From the NCBI RefSeq assembly GCF_003952485.1, contig NZ_CP034447.1, positions 1,116,001-1,180,000 of the forward strand: a DNA stretch of 64,000 nucleotides, written 5' to 3'. Source of the DNA: Mesorhizobium sp. M1E.F.Ca.ET.045.02.1.1. Its GTDB lineage: Bacteria; Pseudomonadota; Alphaproteobacteria; Rhizobiales; Rhizobiaceae. This document shows, in pieces, positions 9,407 through 16,574 of the stretch (position 1 is its first letter; the number at the start of each line of letters is the position of its first letter). Both the position numbers and the translations under genes were made by a program. Under the pieces are notes generated by a model that saw only the letters and a list, made by a program, of their open reading frames with translations, was not told where the DNA came from and did not search any database.

Positions 9407-10480
9407 TCAATCCCCGTCCAGTGACGAAAAGCCGGCGGTCAGGCCGAACTCGGCGGTCATCCTGGTGCCGATCAACGTCGAAAGACTGGAAGTGATCAGC
9501 GCGAAGTGCTCGAGCTTGCCGCGCAGCGCCGGATCGGCGAGCGCCTTGTCGATCAGTCCGTTGACGGACTTCGCCGTCGCTACGCCGTTGGCGAGCTGGA
9601 TGTGGATGGATTCGGCCATCCACCGTGCATCGGCGGGCAGCGCGTCGCCGAGTCTCGAGGCCTGGAACAACCGGTCGATGCCGGACAGATTTCCGGCCAG
9701 CGAAGTCGCCGTGTTCTGCGAGCGCCAGTAGATCGCCTGCTTCGGCTTGTCGGCGTCCGGCTTCGCGCCGAGGAAGCCTTTGAGGCGCACGTCGCGGATC
9801 ATGTCCAGCTCGTTGATGAAGACGCCGACCAGTTCCGTCACCGCTTCCGTGCCGTCGCGATAGAGCGGGTTCTTCGGCCCCGGATTGGCCCAGAGCGAAG
9901 CAAAACCGTCCGGCTTGTTCCAGGCGTCGCGAACCTCTCCGGCGATCGTTTCGATGTTGCCGGCAACCGCCGCCCCGTAGGCGCAGCGATAGGGATCATC
10001 TTTCTTGGCAAGCGTCTCGGCGCCATCGCCGAAAAGCACATATTCGAGCGCGCCGAGCCCCTGCATGGCGACGCTCTTTCCCGCCAGTTGCGCCGGATCG
10101 GTGGCGGAAGGATCCTTGGCGGCGAGCGTCGCCTGCACCTGTCTCAAACCGATGCTCTTACGGTCCGGCCAATAGAGCATGCGCTCCAGCCTGTTGTTCT
10201 CCTTGACCGGCCCGAAGGCGATGATCTCGGCCACCGACCAGGCCTCGACCGTGGCGGAAAAATCCGAGCGCGCCGCTTCGAGATTTTGCCCGGAAGGTGC
10301 CGCGCAAAGCTGGTGCATCGTCTTGGTCAGGCTCGTCGCACGGTCATCGAGGCTGGCATAGGCCGGGCGGACAAAGCCGTCGATCGCCCTCCCGATGACA
10401 TCGGAGGCTTTGACCGCCGCCGAGGCCGGCGCGGCCAGCAACAGGGGAAGAGCAAGCGCGGCGGCCAGCCGTTTCAACAT
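9407..10480 (-). CDS. Imelysin-family periplasmic protein, divergent paralogue
   Basis: 357 residues with a Sec signal peptide (LAAALALPLLLAAPASAA). The domain matches the imelysin (peptidase M75-like) layout: AWSVAEIIAFGPV early, and the conserved helix at 141-150. In the first imelysin of this locus that helix carries the GxHxxE motif; here it reads GLGALE, so the histidine is a glycine. The ATG overlaps the stop of the di-haem oxidoreductase gene (TGATG), and DUF1513 follows 4 nt later. Imelysins are iron-regulated periplasmic or outer-membrane-associated proteins. The metal site of this copy is probably altered. Confidence 0.88.
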   Translation of the reverse strand: MLKRLAAALALPLLLAAPASAAVKASDVIGRAIDGFVRPAYASLDDRATSLTKTMHQLCAAPSGQNLEAARSDFSATVEAWSVAEIIAFGPVKENNRLERMLYWPDRKSIGLRQVQATLAAKDPSATDPAQLAGKSVAMQGLGALEYVLFGDGAETLAKKDDPYRCAYGAAVAGNIETIAGEVRDAWNKPDGFASLWANPGPKNPLYRDGTEAVTELVGVFINELDMIRDVRLKGFLGAKPDADKPKQAIYWRSQNTATSLAGNLSGIDRLFQASRLGDALPADARWMAESIHIQLANGVATAKSVNGLIDKALADPALRGKLEHFALITSSLSTLIGTRMTAEFGLTAGFSSLDGD

Positions 10481-12087
10481 CAGAGCGACTCCAGGAATTT
10501 GATCAGCGCATCGCGGTCGGCCGCCGCGGCGGCGGCAAAGCGGTCGCGCGCCTTTTTGCCCTCGCCGCCGTGCCAGAGGATCGCCTCCTCGAGCGTGCGG
10601 GCGCGCCCATCATGCAGATAGAACGTATTGCCGTTGACCGTCGCGGTCAGGCCGATGCCCCAAAGCGGCGGCGTGCGCCATTCGCTGCCGCTCGCTTCCC
10701 CCACCCGCTGCCCGTCGGCCAGACCCTCACCCATGTCGTGCAGTAGGAAGTCGGAATAAGGCCAGATCAGCTGGAAGGCCTGCGCCTTGTTGGGCGTGCC
10801 GCGCAGGGTGACGAATTTCGGCGTGTGGCAGGAAATGCAGCCCATTTCGTAGAACTGCTTCTTGCCGGCAAGAACTTGCCGTGTGCCGATATCGCGGCGC
10901 GCCGGCACGGCCAGGTTCTGCGAATAGAAGGCGACGAGGTCCATGACCGGCGGCGGCGCCTCCGCAGCACCCAGGCGCTCCTGCACGCCGTTCGGCATGG
11001 CGAGGCAATGCTTCTGTGTTGCGGTGCAGTCGCCCCAGGGCTTCGGTACCTCCGGCGTCGAGATGCCGATGTCGCCGGCAAAGGCGTCGGCGGCCTGCTC
11101 GCGGATCGATGCGGCCTGCGCCTTCCAGCCGAAGCGGCCAAGTGCCGGTTCGCCGCCTGGCGCGTCACTCACGATGTTCGGCCTGCCGGAGATGCCGTCG
11201 CCGTCGCGGTCGTCCGGATCGGCATGGGCAAGGATATCGGCCGGATCGATCTGCTCGATCAGGCCGAGGCCGATCATCGGTGGTGTCAGGCGCGGCGAGA
11301 GCGTGGTGCCTGGATCGAGCGGGCCATAGGCCAGGTCTTCGATCGAATAGCTCGGTTTGCGCAGCGAAACGACCGTGCCGTCGGCAAGCGTAACTTTCTG
11401 TTCCTGATATTCGACGCGCATGCGGCCCTCGCCCTTGAGGCCGGGAACCGCGAGATCCTGCAGTTGCGAGCCGTAAACCGTATCGGGGAAGTTCAGCGCC
11501 CTATGGTCGGCAAGCGCTGCCTTCTCCTCCGCGTTGCTTGCGTCGCGCGCCAGCCGCAGGAACATCGAGGTGGAACCAACGCTGCCCTCGGGCGGACGGC
11601 CGCGGCCATCCTTCAGATGGCAGTTCTGGCAGGCGCGTTCGTTGAACAGCGGGCCGAGCCCGTCAGAGGCCTGCGTCGACGAAGGCGACGATACCCAGTT
11701 CTTGCGGAAAAGCGCGTTACCGAGCTTGAAGGTCGCCTCTTCCTCGAAGGTGATGTTGGCGGAGGATTGCGAGAAGGCGTCCCGGTTGACGTCCTTGCGC
11801 GACGTACCTGCGCCGCCCTGCATCAGCTCGAACTGCTCGGGCTTGGAAAAATCAGTGGCCGGTCGGGTGACGGCCAGAACCCGCGCCCGATCCTTCGGCG
11901 TCAGGTCGGTTCGGCTGGAGGCAATGCCCGCTGGTTGCGGCTCGCCAGCCATGGCCGAGGCGGACAGCGCGATCGCAAGCAAAAGCAAGGCCCCGCGACA
12001 ATTGCTGTATCGCGGATTTCTCGGGAGCGGCAGGCCATCGATTCCGGCCCGCAGCGCGCGGCGCAAAAGCTTTACGGGGCGCCGCAT
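10480..12087 (-). CDS. Di-haem oxidoreductase family (DHOR) c-type cytochrome
   Basis: 535 residues, exported. A hydrophobic signal (GALLLLAIALSASAMA) is preceded by about 30 unusual residues, so the true start may be further in. Two haem-c attachment motifs are present, CQNCH (153-157) and CISCH (417-421), plus a calcium-like loop DPDDRDGDGISG near 291. This is the family formerly labelled thiol oxidoreductase (DUF1111). Homologues accompany imelysins, and periplasmic redox of iron is a plausible but unproven role. It is 12 nt downstream of bfr and overlaps the following imelysin gene by one base. Confidence 0.9.
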   Translation of the reverse strand: MRRPVKLLRRALRAGIDGLPLPRNPRYSNCRGALLLLAIALSASAMAGEPQPAGIASSRTDLTPKDRARVLAVTRPATDFSKPEQFELMQGGAGTSRKDVNRDAFSQSSANITFEEEATFKLGNALFRKNWVSSPSSTQASDGLGPLFNERACQNCHLKDGRGRPPEGSVGSTSMFLRLARDASNAEEKAALADHRALNFPDTVYGSQLQDLAVPGLKGEGRMRVEYQEQKVTLADGTVVSLRKPSYSIEDLAYGPLDPGTTLSPRLTPPMIGLGLIEQIDPADILAHADPDDRDGDGISGRPNIVSDAPGGEPALGRFGWKAQAASIREQAADAFAGDIGISTPEVPKPWGDCTATQKHCLAMPNGVQERLGAAEAPPPVMDLVAFYSQNLAVPARRDIGTRQVLAGKKQFYEMGCISCHTPKFVTLRGTPNKAQAFQLIWPYSDFLLHDMGEGLADGQRVGEASGSEWRTPPLWGIGLTATVNGNTFYLHDGRARTLEEAILWHGGEGKKARDRFAAAAAADRDALIKFLESL

Positions 12088-12099
12088 TCCCGCATGTCC

Positions 12100-12585
12100 T
12101 TACTCCGCCTCGTTGGCCGGGTCGGCGTTGAGCTGGCCGTATTTTTCCTCGCCGATCGAGGCGAGCAGATCGAGCTGCGTCTCCAGGAAGTCGATGTGGC
12201 TTTCCTCGTCGGCAAGCAGGTCCTCGAACAGTTTCATCGACACGTAGTCACCCTCATCCTGACAGATCTCGCGCGAGCGCTTGTAGGAGGTGCGCGCGTC
12301 ATATTCGCCGGCGAGATCGGATTCGAGCACTTCCTTCACGTTCTGGCCGATGCGCAGCGGCGCTACGGACTGCAGGTTCGGATGGCCTTCGAGGAAGATG
12401 ATGCGGGCCACCAGCCGGTCGGCATGATGCATTTCCTCGATCGATTCCGCCCGCTCCTTCTTTGCCAGCCTGGTGTATCCCCAATCCTCGAGCAGACGAT
12501 AGTGGACCCAGTACTGGTTGACGGCCCCGAGCTCCAGAAACAGGGCTTCGTTAAGCCGCTCGATGATCTGCGGTTCGCCTTTCAT
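12100..12585 (-). CDS. bfr: Bacterioferritin
   Basis: 161 residues. All the ferroxidase ligands are at canonical positions: E18, E51, H54, E94, E127 and H130, with the haem ligand M52. It forms the 24-subunit haem-containing iron store. GGGAG lies 9 nt before the ATG. The start lies inside the 3' end of the bfd-like gene (35-nt overlap), so translation is likely coupled. Storage genes embedded in an uptake-type operon (imelysin upstream, di-haem protein downstream) are unusual. Confidence 0.97.
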   Translation of the reverse strand: MKGEPQIIERLNEALFLELGAVNQYWVHYRLLEDWGYTRLAKKERAESIEEMHHADRLVARIIFLEGHPNLQSVAPLRIGQNVKEVLESDLAGEYDARTSYKRSREICQDEGDYVSMKLFEDLLADEESHIDFLETQLDLLASIGEEKYGQLNADPANEAE

Positions 12586-12862
12586 GGAATCTGCTCCCGT
12601 ATTGGACGCGCAAGCCTCTCACGCGGTCCAGGTGTGAAACGATGTCCACGCCGCTCCCCTCTGAACGGGCGTGGTAGTTCTCGGTGACCCGAATGATCGT
12701 TTCCACCACATTTGGGAAGCAGCCGCAACAGCGGCCGCGCTTGCCCATGGCATGATAGACCTTCGCCGGCACAATAAGCTGCCAGGGATCTTCATCCAGC
12801 AGACCGACAATCATCTGCTCGATCTCCTTTTCGGTGATGATGTTGCAGTGGCAGATCAGCAT
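12551..12862 (-). CDS. bfd: Bacterioferritin-associated ferredoxin ((2Fe-2S)-binding Bfd-like)
   Basis: 103 residues. The BFD-type cluster ligands are C4 and C6 (ICHCN) and C45 and C48 (RCCGC). An additional C46 sits inside the second motif. The helix [14 protein letters not shown] between them is typical. Bfd reduces bacterioferritin to mobilise stored iron. The C-terminus (about 55-103) is longer than in Bfd of about 64-75 residues, has little complexity and overlaps bfr. It lies between the first imelysin gene and bfr. Confidence 0.9.
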   Translation of the reverse strand: MLICHCNIITEKEIEQMIVGLLDEDPWQLIVPAKVYHAMGKRGRCCGCFPNVVETIIRVTENYHARSEGSGVDIVSHLDRVRGLRVQYGSRFHERRTADHRAA

Positions 12863-12878
12863 TTACTTGCTCTGGCTG

Positions 12879-12899
12879 GCGGCGCCGCTCCGGCGCCGC
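12879..12899 (-). terminator. GC hairpin between first imelysin gene and bfd
   Basis: GCGGCGCCG (12879-12887), loop CTC, CGGCGCCGC (12891-12899): a perfect 9-bp stem just downstream of the imelysin stop at 12921. There is no T-run on the minus strand, so it may be a pause, mRNA-protecting or partial-termination structure rather than a full intrinsic terminator. It would allow different levels of imelysin and bfd-bfr messages. Confidence 0.5.
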
Positions 12900-12920
12900 T
12901 TGGCTGTTACTCGCCCGACG

Positions 12921-14237
12921 TTACTTGAAGACTTTATCGGGCGCATCAAGGCTGTCGGAACCCTCGAAGGCGATGGCGTTGAGCTTGAGCGAGCCGACGG
13001 CGCGCTCGATCGACTTGGTCTGGTCGATCAACGCATCGATCGCCGCCTGCACCGTGGCGTTGCCTTGCGCGTTGCCCTCGGCGATCTGCTGGTCATAGGC
13101 CTCGCCGGCCAGCGCTCGCGCCTTGATCGCTTCCATCTTGGCGACCGTGACGTCGAGCTTGTCCGACAGTTCCTTGTCGATCGCCGGATCGGCGGCCTTG
13201 ACCATGTCCGATACCGACGGGCCGGAAACCACGGTGCCGTCGAGACGCGTATAGCTGGCGTGATACGCGGCGCGGATGCCGATCGCATCATTGAGATGCG
13301 AGTTGTAGGTGTTGTCGGAGAAGCAGTCGTGCTCCTCCTCCGGATCGTGCAGCAAGAGGCCGAGCTTCATGCGTTCGCCGGCCAGCTCGCCATAGGACAG
13401 CGAGCCCATGCCGGTGAAGATCGTGGCGATGCCGGCATTCGGCTCGCCATCGGTAAGGGCCTTGCGCGCCGCACCGTCTTCCTTCCAGTCGTTGACCATT
13501 TCCTGCAGGTCGGAGACCAGCAGGTCGCTCGCCGACTTCAGATATTCGGCGCGGCGGTCGCAGTTGCCGCCGGTGCAGTTCTTGAGATCGTAGTCGGTGT
13601 AGGGACGCTCGCCGGCGCCGGGGCCTGTGCCGTGCAGATCCTGGCCCCAGAGCAGGAATTCGATGGCGTGATAGCCGGTCGCGACATTAGCCTCGACGCC
13701 GCCGGCTTCCTGCAGCGTGCCGGAAAGGAATTCGGGCGTCAGCTTCGAGGCGTCGACCTTCTTGCCGTTGATCTCGATCTCCTTGTTGGCGATGACATTG
13801 GCCGTATAGAGCGAGTTCTCGTCCGACTCCGTGCCATAGCTCTTGGCGACATAGTCGATCAGGCCTTCATCCAGCGGCCAGGAATTCACCCGGCCTTCCC
13901 AGTCGTCGACGACCTTGTTGCCGAAGCGGTAGACCTCGGTCTGCTGGTAAGGGACGCGCGCCGCCTTCCAGGCCTCGCGGGCGGCGTTGAGCGTTTCGGC
14001 CGAGGGCCTGGCGATGAGCGTATCGACGGCCTTGTCGAGCGCCTGCGCGGTGGTCAGCGAATCGTCGTACTTGGCCAATGCGATGTCGGCATAGGTCTTG
14101 ATCACCGCCTTCGCATCGGTTTCGGCTTTCGCCGGCAGCACGAACACAGCAGCCGTCAGCGCCGCAGTGGCGCCGATCGCGGCAAGCCTGCTGCCCCAGC
14201 GTGACGTAACAACTCGTGGCGTGATCATCGCTTTCAT
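12921..14237 (-). CDS. Imelysin-family iron-regulated protein (IrpA-like)
   Basis: 438 residues from the ATG at 14237, chosen because GAGGAG lies 9 nt upstream; another in-frame ATG at 14246 lies immediately after that GAGGAG and is too close. A Sec signal peptide (TAALTAAVFVLPAKA) is followed by the mature protein. The family metal-site motif GYHAIE (GxHxxE) is intact at about 188-193, followed by LLWGQDLHG. Imelysins are periplasmic or surface iron-responsive proteins of incompletely known mechanism. As first gene of the iron block it lies downstream of a long leader that begins at an iron-control palindrome. Confidence 0.92.
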   Translation of the reverse strand: MKAMITPRVVTSRWGSRLAAIGATAALTAAVFVLPAKAETDAKAVIKTYADIALAKYDDSLTTAQALDKAVDTLIARPSAETLNAAREAWKAARVPYQQTEVYRFGNKVVDDWEGRVNSWPLDEGLIDYVAKSYGTESDENSLYTANVIANKEIEINGKKVDASKLTPEFLSGTLQEAGGVEANVATGYHAIEFLLWGQDLHGTGPGAGERPYTDYDLKNCTGGNCDRRAEYLKSASDLLVSDLQEMVNDWKEDGAARKALTDGEPNAGIATIFTGMGSLSYGELAGERMKLGLLLHDPEEEHDCFSDNTYNSHLNDAIGIRAAYHASYTRLDGTVVSGPSVSDMVKAADPAIDKELSDKLDVTVAKMEAIKARALAGEAYDQQIAEGNAQGNATVQAAIDALIDQTKSIERAVGSLKLNAIAFEGSDSLDAPDKVFK

Positions 14238-14493
14238 CAACCCCATCTCCTCAGAAATTCAACGACATAGGCATGCGGCCGCGGGCACGCGGCGCCAGCG
14301 CAAACACGAATGACCGTAAAGGCAAGGTTGCCGCGCAATGGCGCGGCCAATCAGCAAAAGACACCGAAATGCCTCCAATCGAAAGGGTTCAAGGCCCAGA
14401 CATCAAAGGGGTGCGCCAGGAGCGCAAGCTCCCCATAAAGCGGCGGAGCGGCAGGAAGTCAACTGGCGCGACAGGAAAAATCAATTGAAACAA

Positions 14494-14516
14494 CAGTTTA
14501 GAATAATTCTAAACTG
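14494..14516. promoter_or_regulatory. Iron control element-like palindrome (probable Irr site)
   Basis: A perfect 11-1-11 palindrome whose core TTTAGAATAATTCTAAA (14497-14513) matches the TTTAGAA/TTCTAAA half-sites of the rhizobial Irr iron control element. It is 257 nt upstream of the imelysin ATG (minus strand) and 151 nt upstream of the ferredoxin-reductase-like ATG (plus strand), so it could control either or both. The rest of the 14238-14667 gap contains no gene I can support. Irr as binder is inferred from the motif and the adjacent iron genes. Confidence 0.8.
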
Positions 14517-14667
14517 CAATTATCAACTTTAAGCCCGGTCACGCTGCCGAACATCCGCATTGACAGGCAGGCATTCTGGGTGCGACCCGGACCACGGCTC
14601 TTGCGGCGGCGGCAGACAATCGCCACCTGGCGGAAGATCCTAGATTTGAACGCAAAAAGAGACTGCG

Positions 14668-15921
14668 ATGAAGAACGGGGTGGTCATTGTCGGTGCGGGT
14701 CATGCCGGCGTGCAGGCGGCTGCGAGCCTGCGCGAGGAAGGCTATGACGGGCCGGTCATCCTGATCGGCGACGAGAACGAACTGCCCTATCACAAGCCGC
14801 CGCTGTCCAAGACCTTCATCAAGGATGCCGAAGCCAAGCCGCAGCCCTTGCGCGGCGAAGCTTTCTATTCCGGCAGCGCCATCGATTACCGGCCGGGCGT
14901 GCGGATCGACAGGATCGATATTGGCGCACGCAGGCTCGACGTTTCCGGCGGCGGCGCAATTGCCTTCGACCGGCTGGTGCTCGCGACCGGCTCGCGGCCC
15001 CGTCTTCTCAAGCTCGACGGCGCGGAGCTTGCTGGCGTGGTGTCGCTGCGCTCGCTGGCGAACGCGCGGCTGATCCGCGAGCTCAGCGCGCTGAGCGAGG
15101 ACGTGGTCATCCTGGGCGGCGGCTTCATCGGCCTGGAGATTGCGGCGACGCTGAGGGCCGCCGGCCGCCGGGTCACCGTCGTCGAGGCTCTCGACAGGCT
15201 GCTCGGCCGCGCCGTCGCGCCGGCGATCGCCGCGCATGTGCGCCAGCGCCTTGAGGCGATGGGCGTACGCGTGCTCACCGGCACCACTGTTGCAAGGCTC
15301 GACGGCGAAGGAGGCCGCGTCTCGGCCGCGATCACTTCCAGCGGCGAACGCCTGCCGGCGCAGATGGTCATCATGGGCATCGGCGTGGTGCCCAATGTCG
15401 AGCTGGCGGAGGCCGCCGGCTTGGCTATCGGCAACGGCATCCGCGTCGACCAGCATATGCAGAGCTCAACGCCCGAAATCCTCGCGGTCGGCGATGCGGC
15501 ATCCTACCGGCACTGGTTCACCGGTGGCGATGTGCGGCTGGAATCGGTGCAGAACGCCACCGACCAGGCGCGCCTTGCCGCGCGCACCATCCTTGGACAT
15601 GCAGAACCCTTCTCCGCCGTGCCGTGGTTCTGGTCGGATATCGGCGACATGAAGCTGCAAATGGTGGGGCTGACGCAAGGTGGCGACAGCCATGTCGTGC
15701 TGGGCGAGCCGGCCGAGAACAAGTTCTCGATCTATCATTATGCCGGGAGCCGGCTGCTCGGCATCGAATCCGTCAACCGTCCGGCCGACCACATGCTCGG
15801 CCGCAAGATGCTCGGCGCAGGCTTCTCGCCGACGCCGCAGACGGTCGCGGCTGGGCCGGATGCGCTGAAGGCGGCACTTGCCGGGTTTCAGACCATGGAG
15901 CCGGCCAAGGCAGATGCGTAG
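14668..15921 (+). CDS. NAD(P)H-dependent FAD oxidoreductase, ferredoxin/rubredoxin reductase type
   Basis: 417 residues. The N-terminal FAD-binding motif is VIVGAGHAGVQAA, then YHKPPLSK. A second dinucleotide fold is VVILGGGFIGLEIAATL (about 145-160), then the FAD-ribityl segment EILAVGDAAS and a C-terminal reductase domain (VPWFWSDIGDMKLQMVG). This is the class of rhodocoxin, putidaredoxin and terpredoxin reductases that pass electrons to a small [2Fe-2S] protein. No P450 or ferredoxin is adjacent. The nearest small iron-sulphur protein is the Bfd-like protein across the divergent, iron-controlled intergenic region, a possible but untested partner. Confidence 0.9.
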   Translation: MKNGVVIVGAGHAGVQAAASLREEGYDGPVILIGDENELPYHKPPLSKTFIKDAEAKPQPLRGEAFYSGSAIDYRPGVRIDRIDIGARRLDVSGGGAIAFDRLVLATGSRPRLLKLDGAELAGVVSLRSLANARLIRELSALSEDVVILGGGFIGLEIAATLRAAGRRVTVVEALDRLLGRAVAPAIAAHVRQRLEAMGVRVLTGTTVARLDGEGGRVSAAITSSGERLPAQMVIMGIGVVPNVELAEAAGLAIGNGIRVDQHMQSSTPEILAVGDAASYRHWFTGGDVRLESVQNATDQARLAARTILGHAEPFSAVPWFWSDIGDMKLQMVGLTQGGDSHVVLGEPAENKFSIYHYAGSRLLGIESVNRPADHMLGRKMLGAGFSPTPQTVAAGPDALKAALAGFQTMEPAKADA

Positions 15922-15931
15922 CGTTGCCAAT

Positions 15932-15959
15932 TTTTGCCATTCGCCATAAAATGGCAAAA
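15932..15959. promoter_or_regulatory. parD: Inverted repeat at parD start, probable autoregulatory operator
   Basis: TTTTGCCAT (15932-15940), a 10-nt spacer, then ATGGCAAAA (15951-15959): perfect 9-bp arms whose right half runs into the parD start codon. Ribbon-helix-helix antitoxins normally bind such palindromes to repress their own operon. The placement fits this and would also block ribosome access if folded in RNA. Confidence 0.65.
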
Positions 15960-16189
15960 TGAGCACCATGAACATCTCACTGCCTGACAACCTGAAGCAT
16001 TATGTCGATCAGCAAGTGGCGGACCGCGGCTATGGCACGAGCAGCGAGTATGTGCGTGAACTGATCCGCCACGATCAGGATCGTCAACTTCTGCGCCGTT
16101 TGCTCCTCGAGGGCGCGTCATCCTCGCCGGGCACCCCGGTTGACGATGACTATTTCGCAGCGCTGCGAAAACGAGCGCAGGGTCAATAA
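15959..16189 (+). CDS. parD: Type II antitoxin, ParD/CopG-like ribbon-helix-helix
   Basis: 76 residues. The RHH fold is seen in MNISLPDNLKHYVDQQV, then GTSSEYVRELIR, and a charged C-terminal toxin-binding tail. The MSTMNIS and MNIS starts are both possible (15959 or 15968); neither has a good Shine-Dalgarno. It is followed 4 nt after its stop by the ParE-like toxin. It should neutralise the toxin and, with it, repress the operon via the inverted repeat at its start. Confidence 0.88.
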   Translation: MSTMNISLPDNLKHYVDQQVADRGYGTSSEYVRELIRHDQDRQLLRRLLLEGASSSPGTPVDDDYFAALRKRAQGQ

Positions 16190-16193
16190 ATTA

Positions 16194-16520
16194 GTGATCC
16201 CAAAGGCAATTGTTCCTCGAAGTCTTGCGTTGCGGGATATCGAGGACGCTGTTGATTATTATGCACGTGAAGCCGGTTCGCACGTGGCGTTGGGCAATGT
16301 CGAGGATCTTCAAAATGCCTACGAACTGATAGCCAGTCATCCGGCATCGGGCTCTCTGAGGCATGGTTATGAAATTGGATTGCCCGGTCTGCGCAGCCTG
16401 CAGTTCAAGCGCTATCCGTACCTGATCTTCTATATGGAACAGGCCGACCATATCGATGTGTGGCGGGTTCTGCACGCCAAGATGAACATTCCGGCCTGGC
16501 TACAGAATCCGAACTCCTGA
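16194..16520 (+). CDS. parE: Type II toxin, RelE/ParE superfamily
   Basis: 108 residues from the GTG at 16194, placed just after the antitoxin stop; an in-frame ATG at 16140 lies inside parD and would give an unusually long N-terminus. The ParE-type pattern is present: DIEDAVDYYAREAG, ELIASHPASGSLR, then PYLIFYMEQADHIDVWRVLHAKMN, the C-terminal strand pair of the family. Family members inhibit gyrase or cleave mRNA; which applies cannot be told here. The stop codon is inside a hairpin shared with the converging gabT gene. Confidence 0.87.
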   Translation: MIPKAIVPRSLALRDIEDAVDYYAREAGSHVALGNVEDLQNAYELIASHPASGSLRHGYEIGLPGLRSLQFKRYPYLIFYMEQADHIDVWRVLHAKMNIPAWLQNPNS

Positions 16521-16557
16521 CGGCGCGTTCTCGCGCCTCGACGCAAGCCGTCAGGAG
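16514..16557. terminator. Hairpin between converging parE and gabT
   Basis: CTCCTGACGGC (16514-16524) pairs with GCCGTCAGGAG (16547-16557): a perfect 11-bp stem, with a further GCGCG-rich pairing inside. It covers the parE stop codon. Without a T-run it is a weak intrinsic terminator at best, but its position between converging genes suggests a two-way transcript end. Confidence 0.5.
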
Positions 16558-16574
16558 CAATGCGGGATCGCCCT

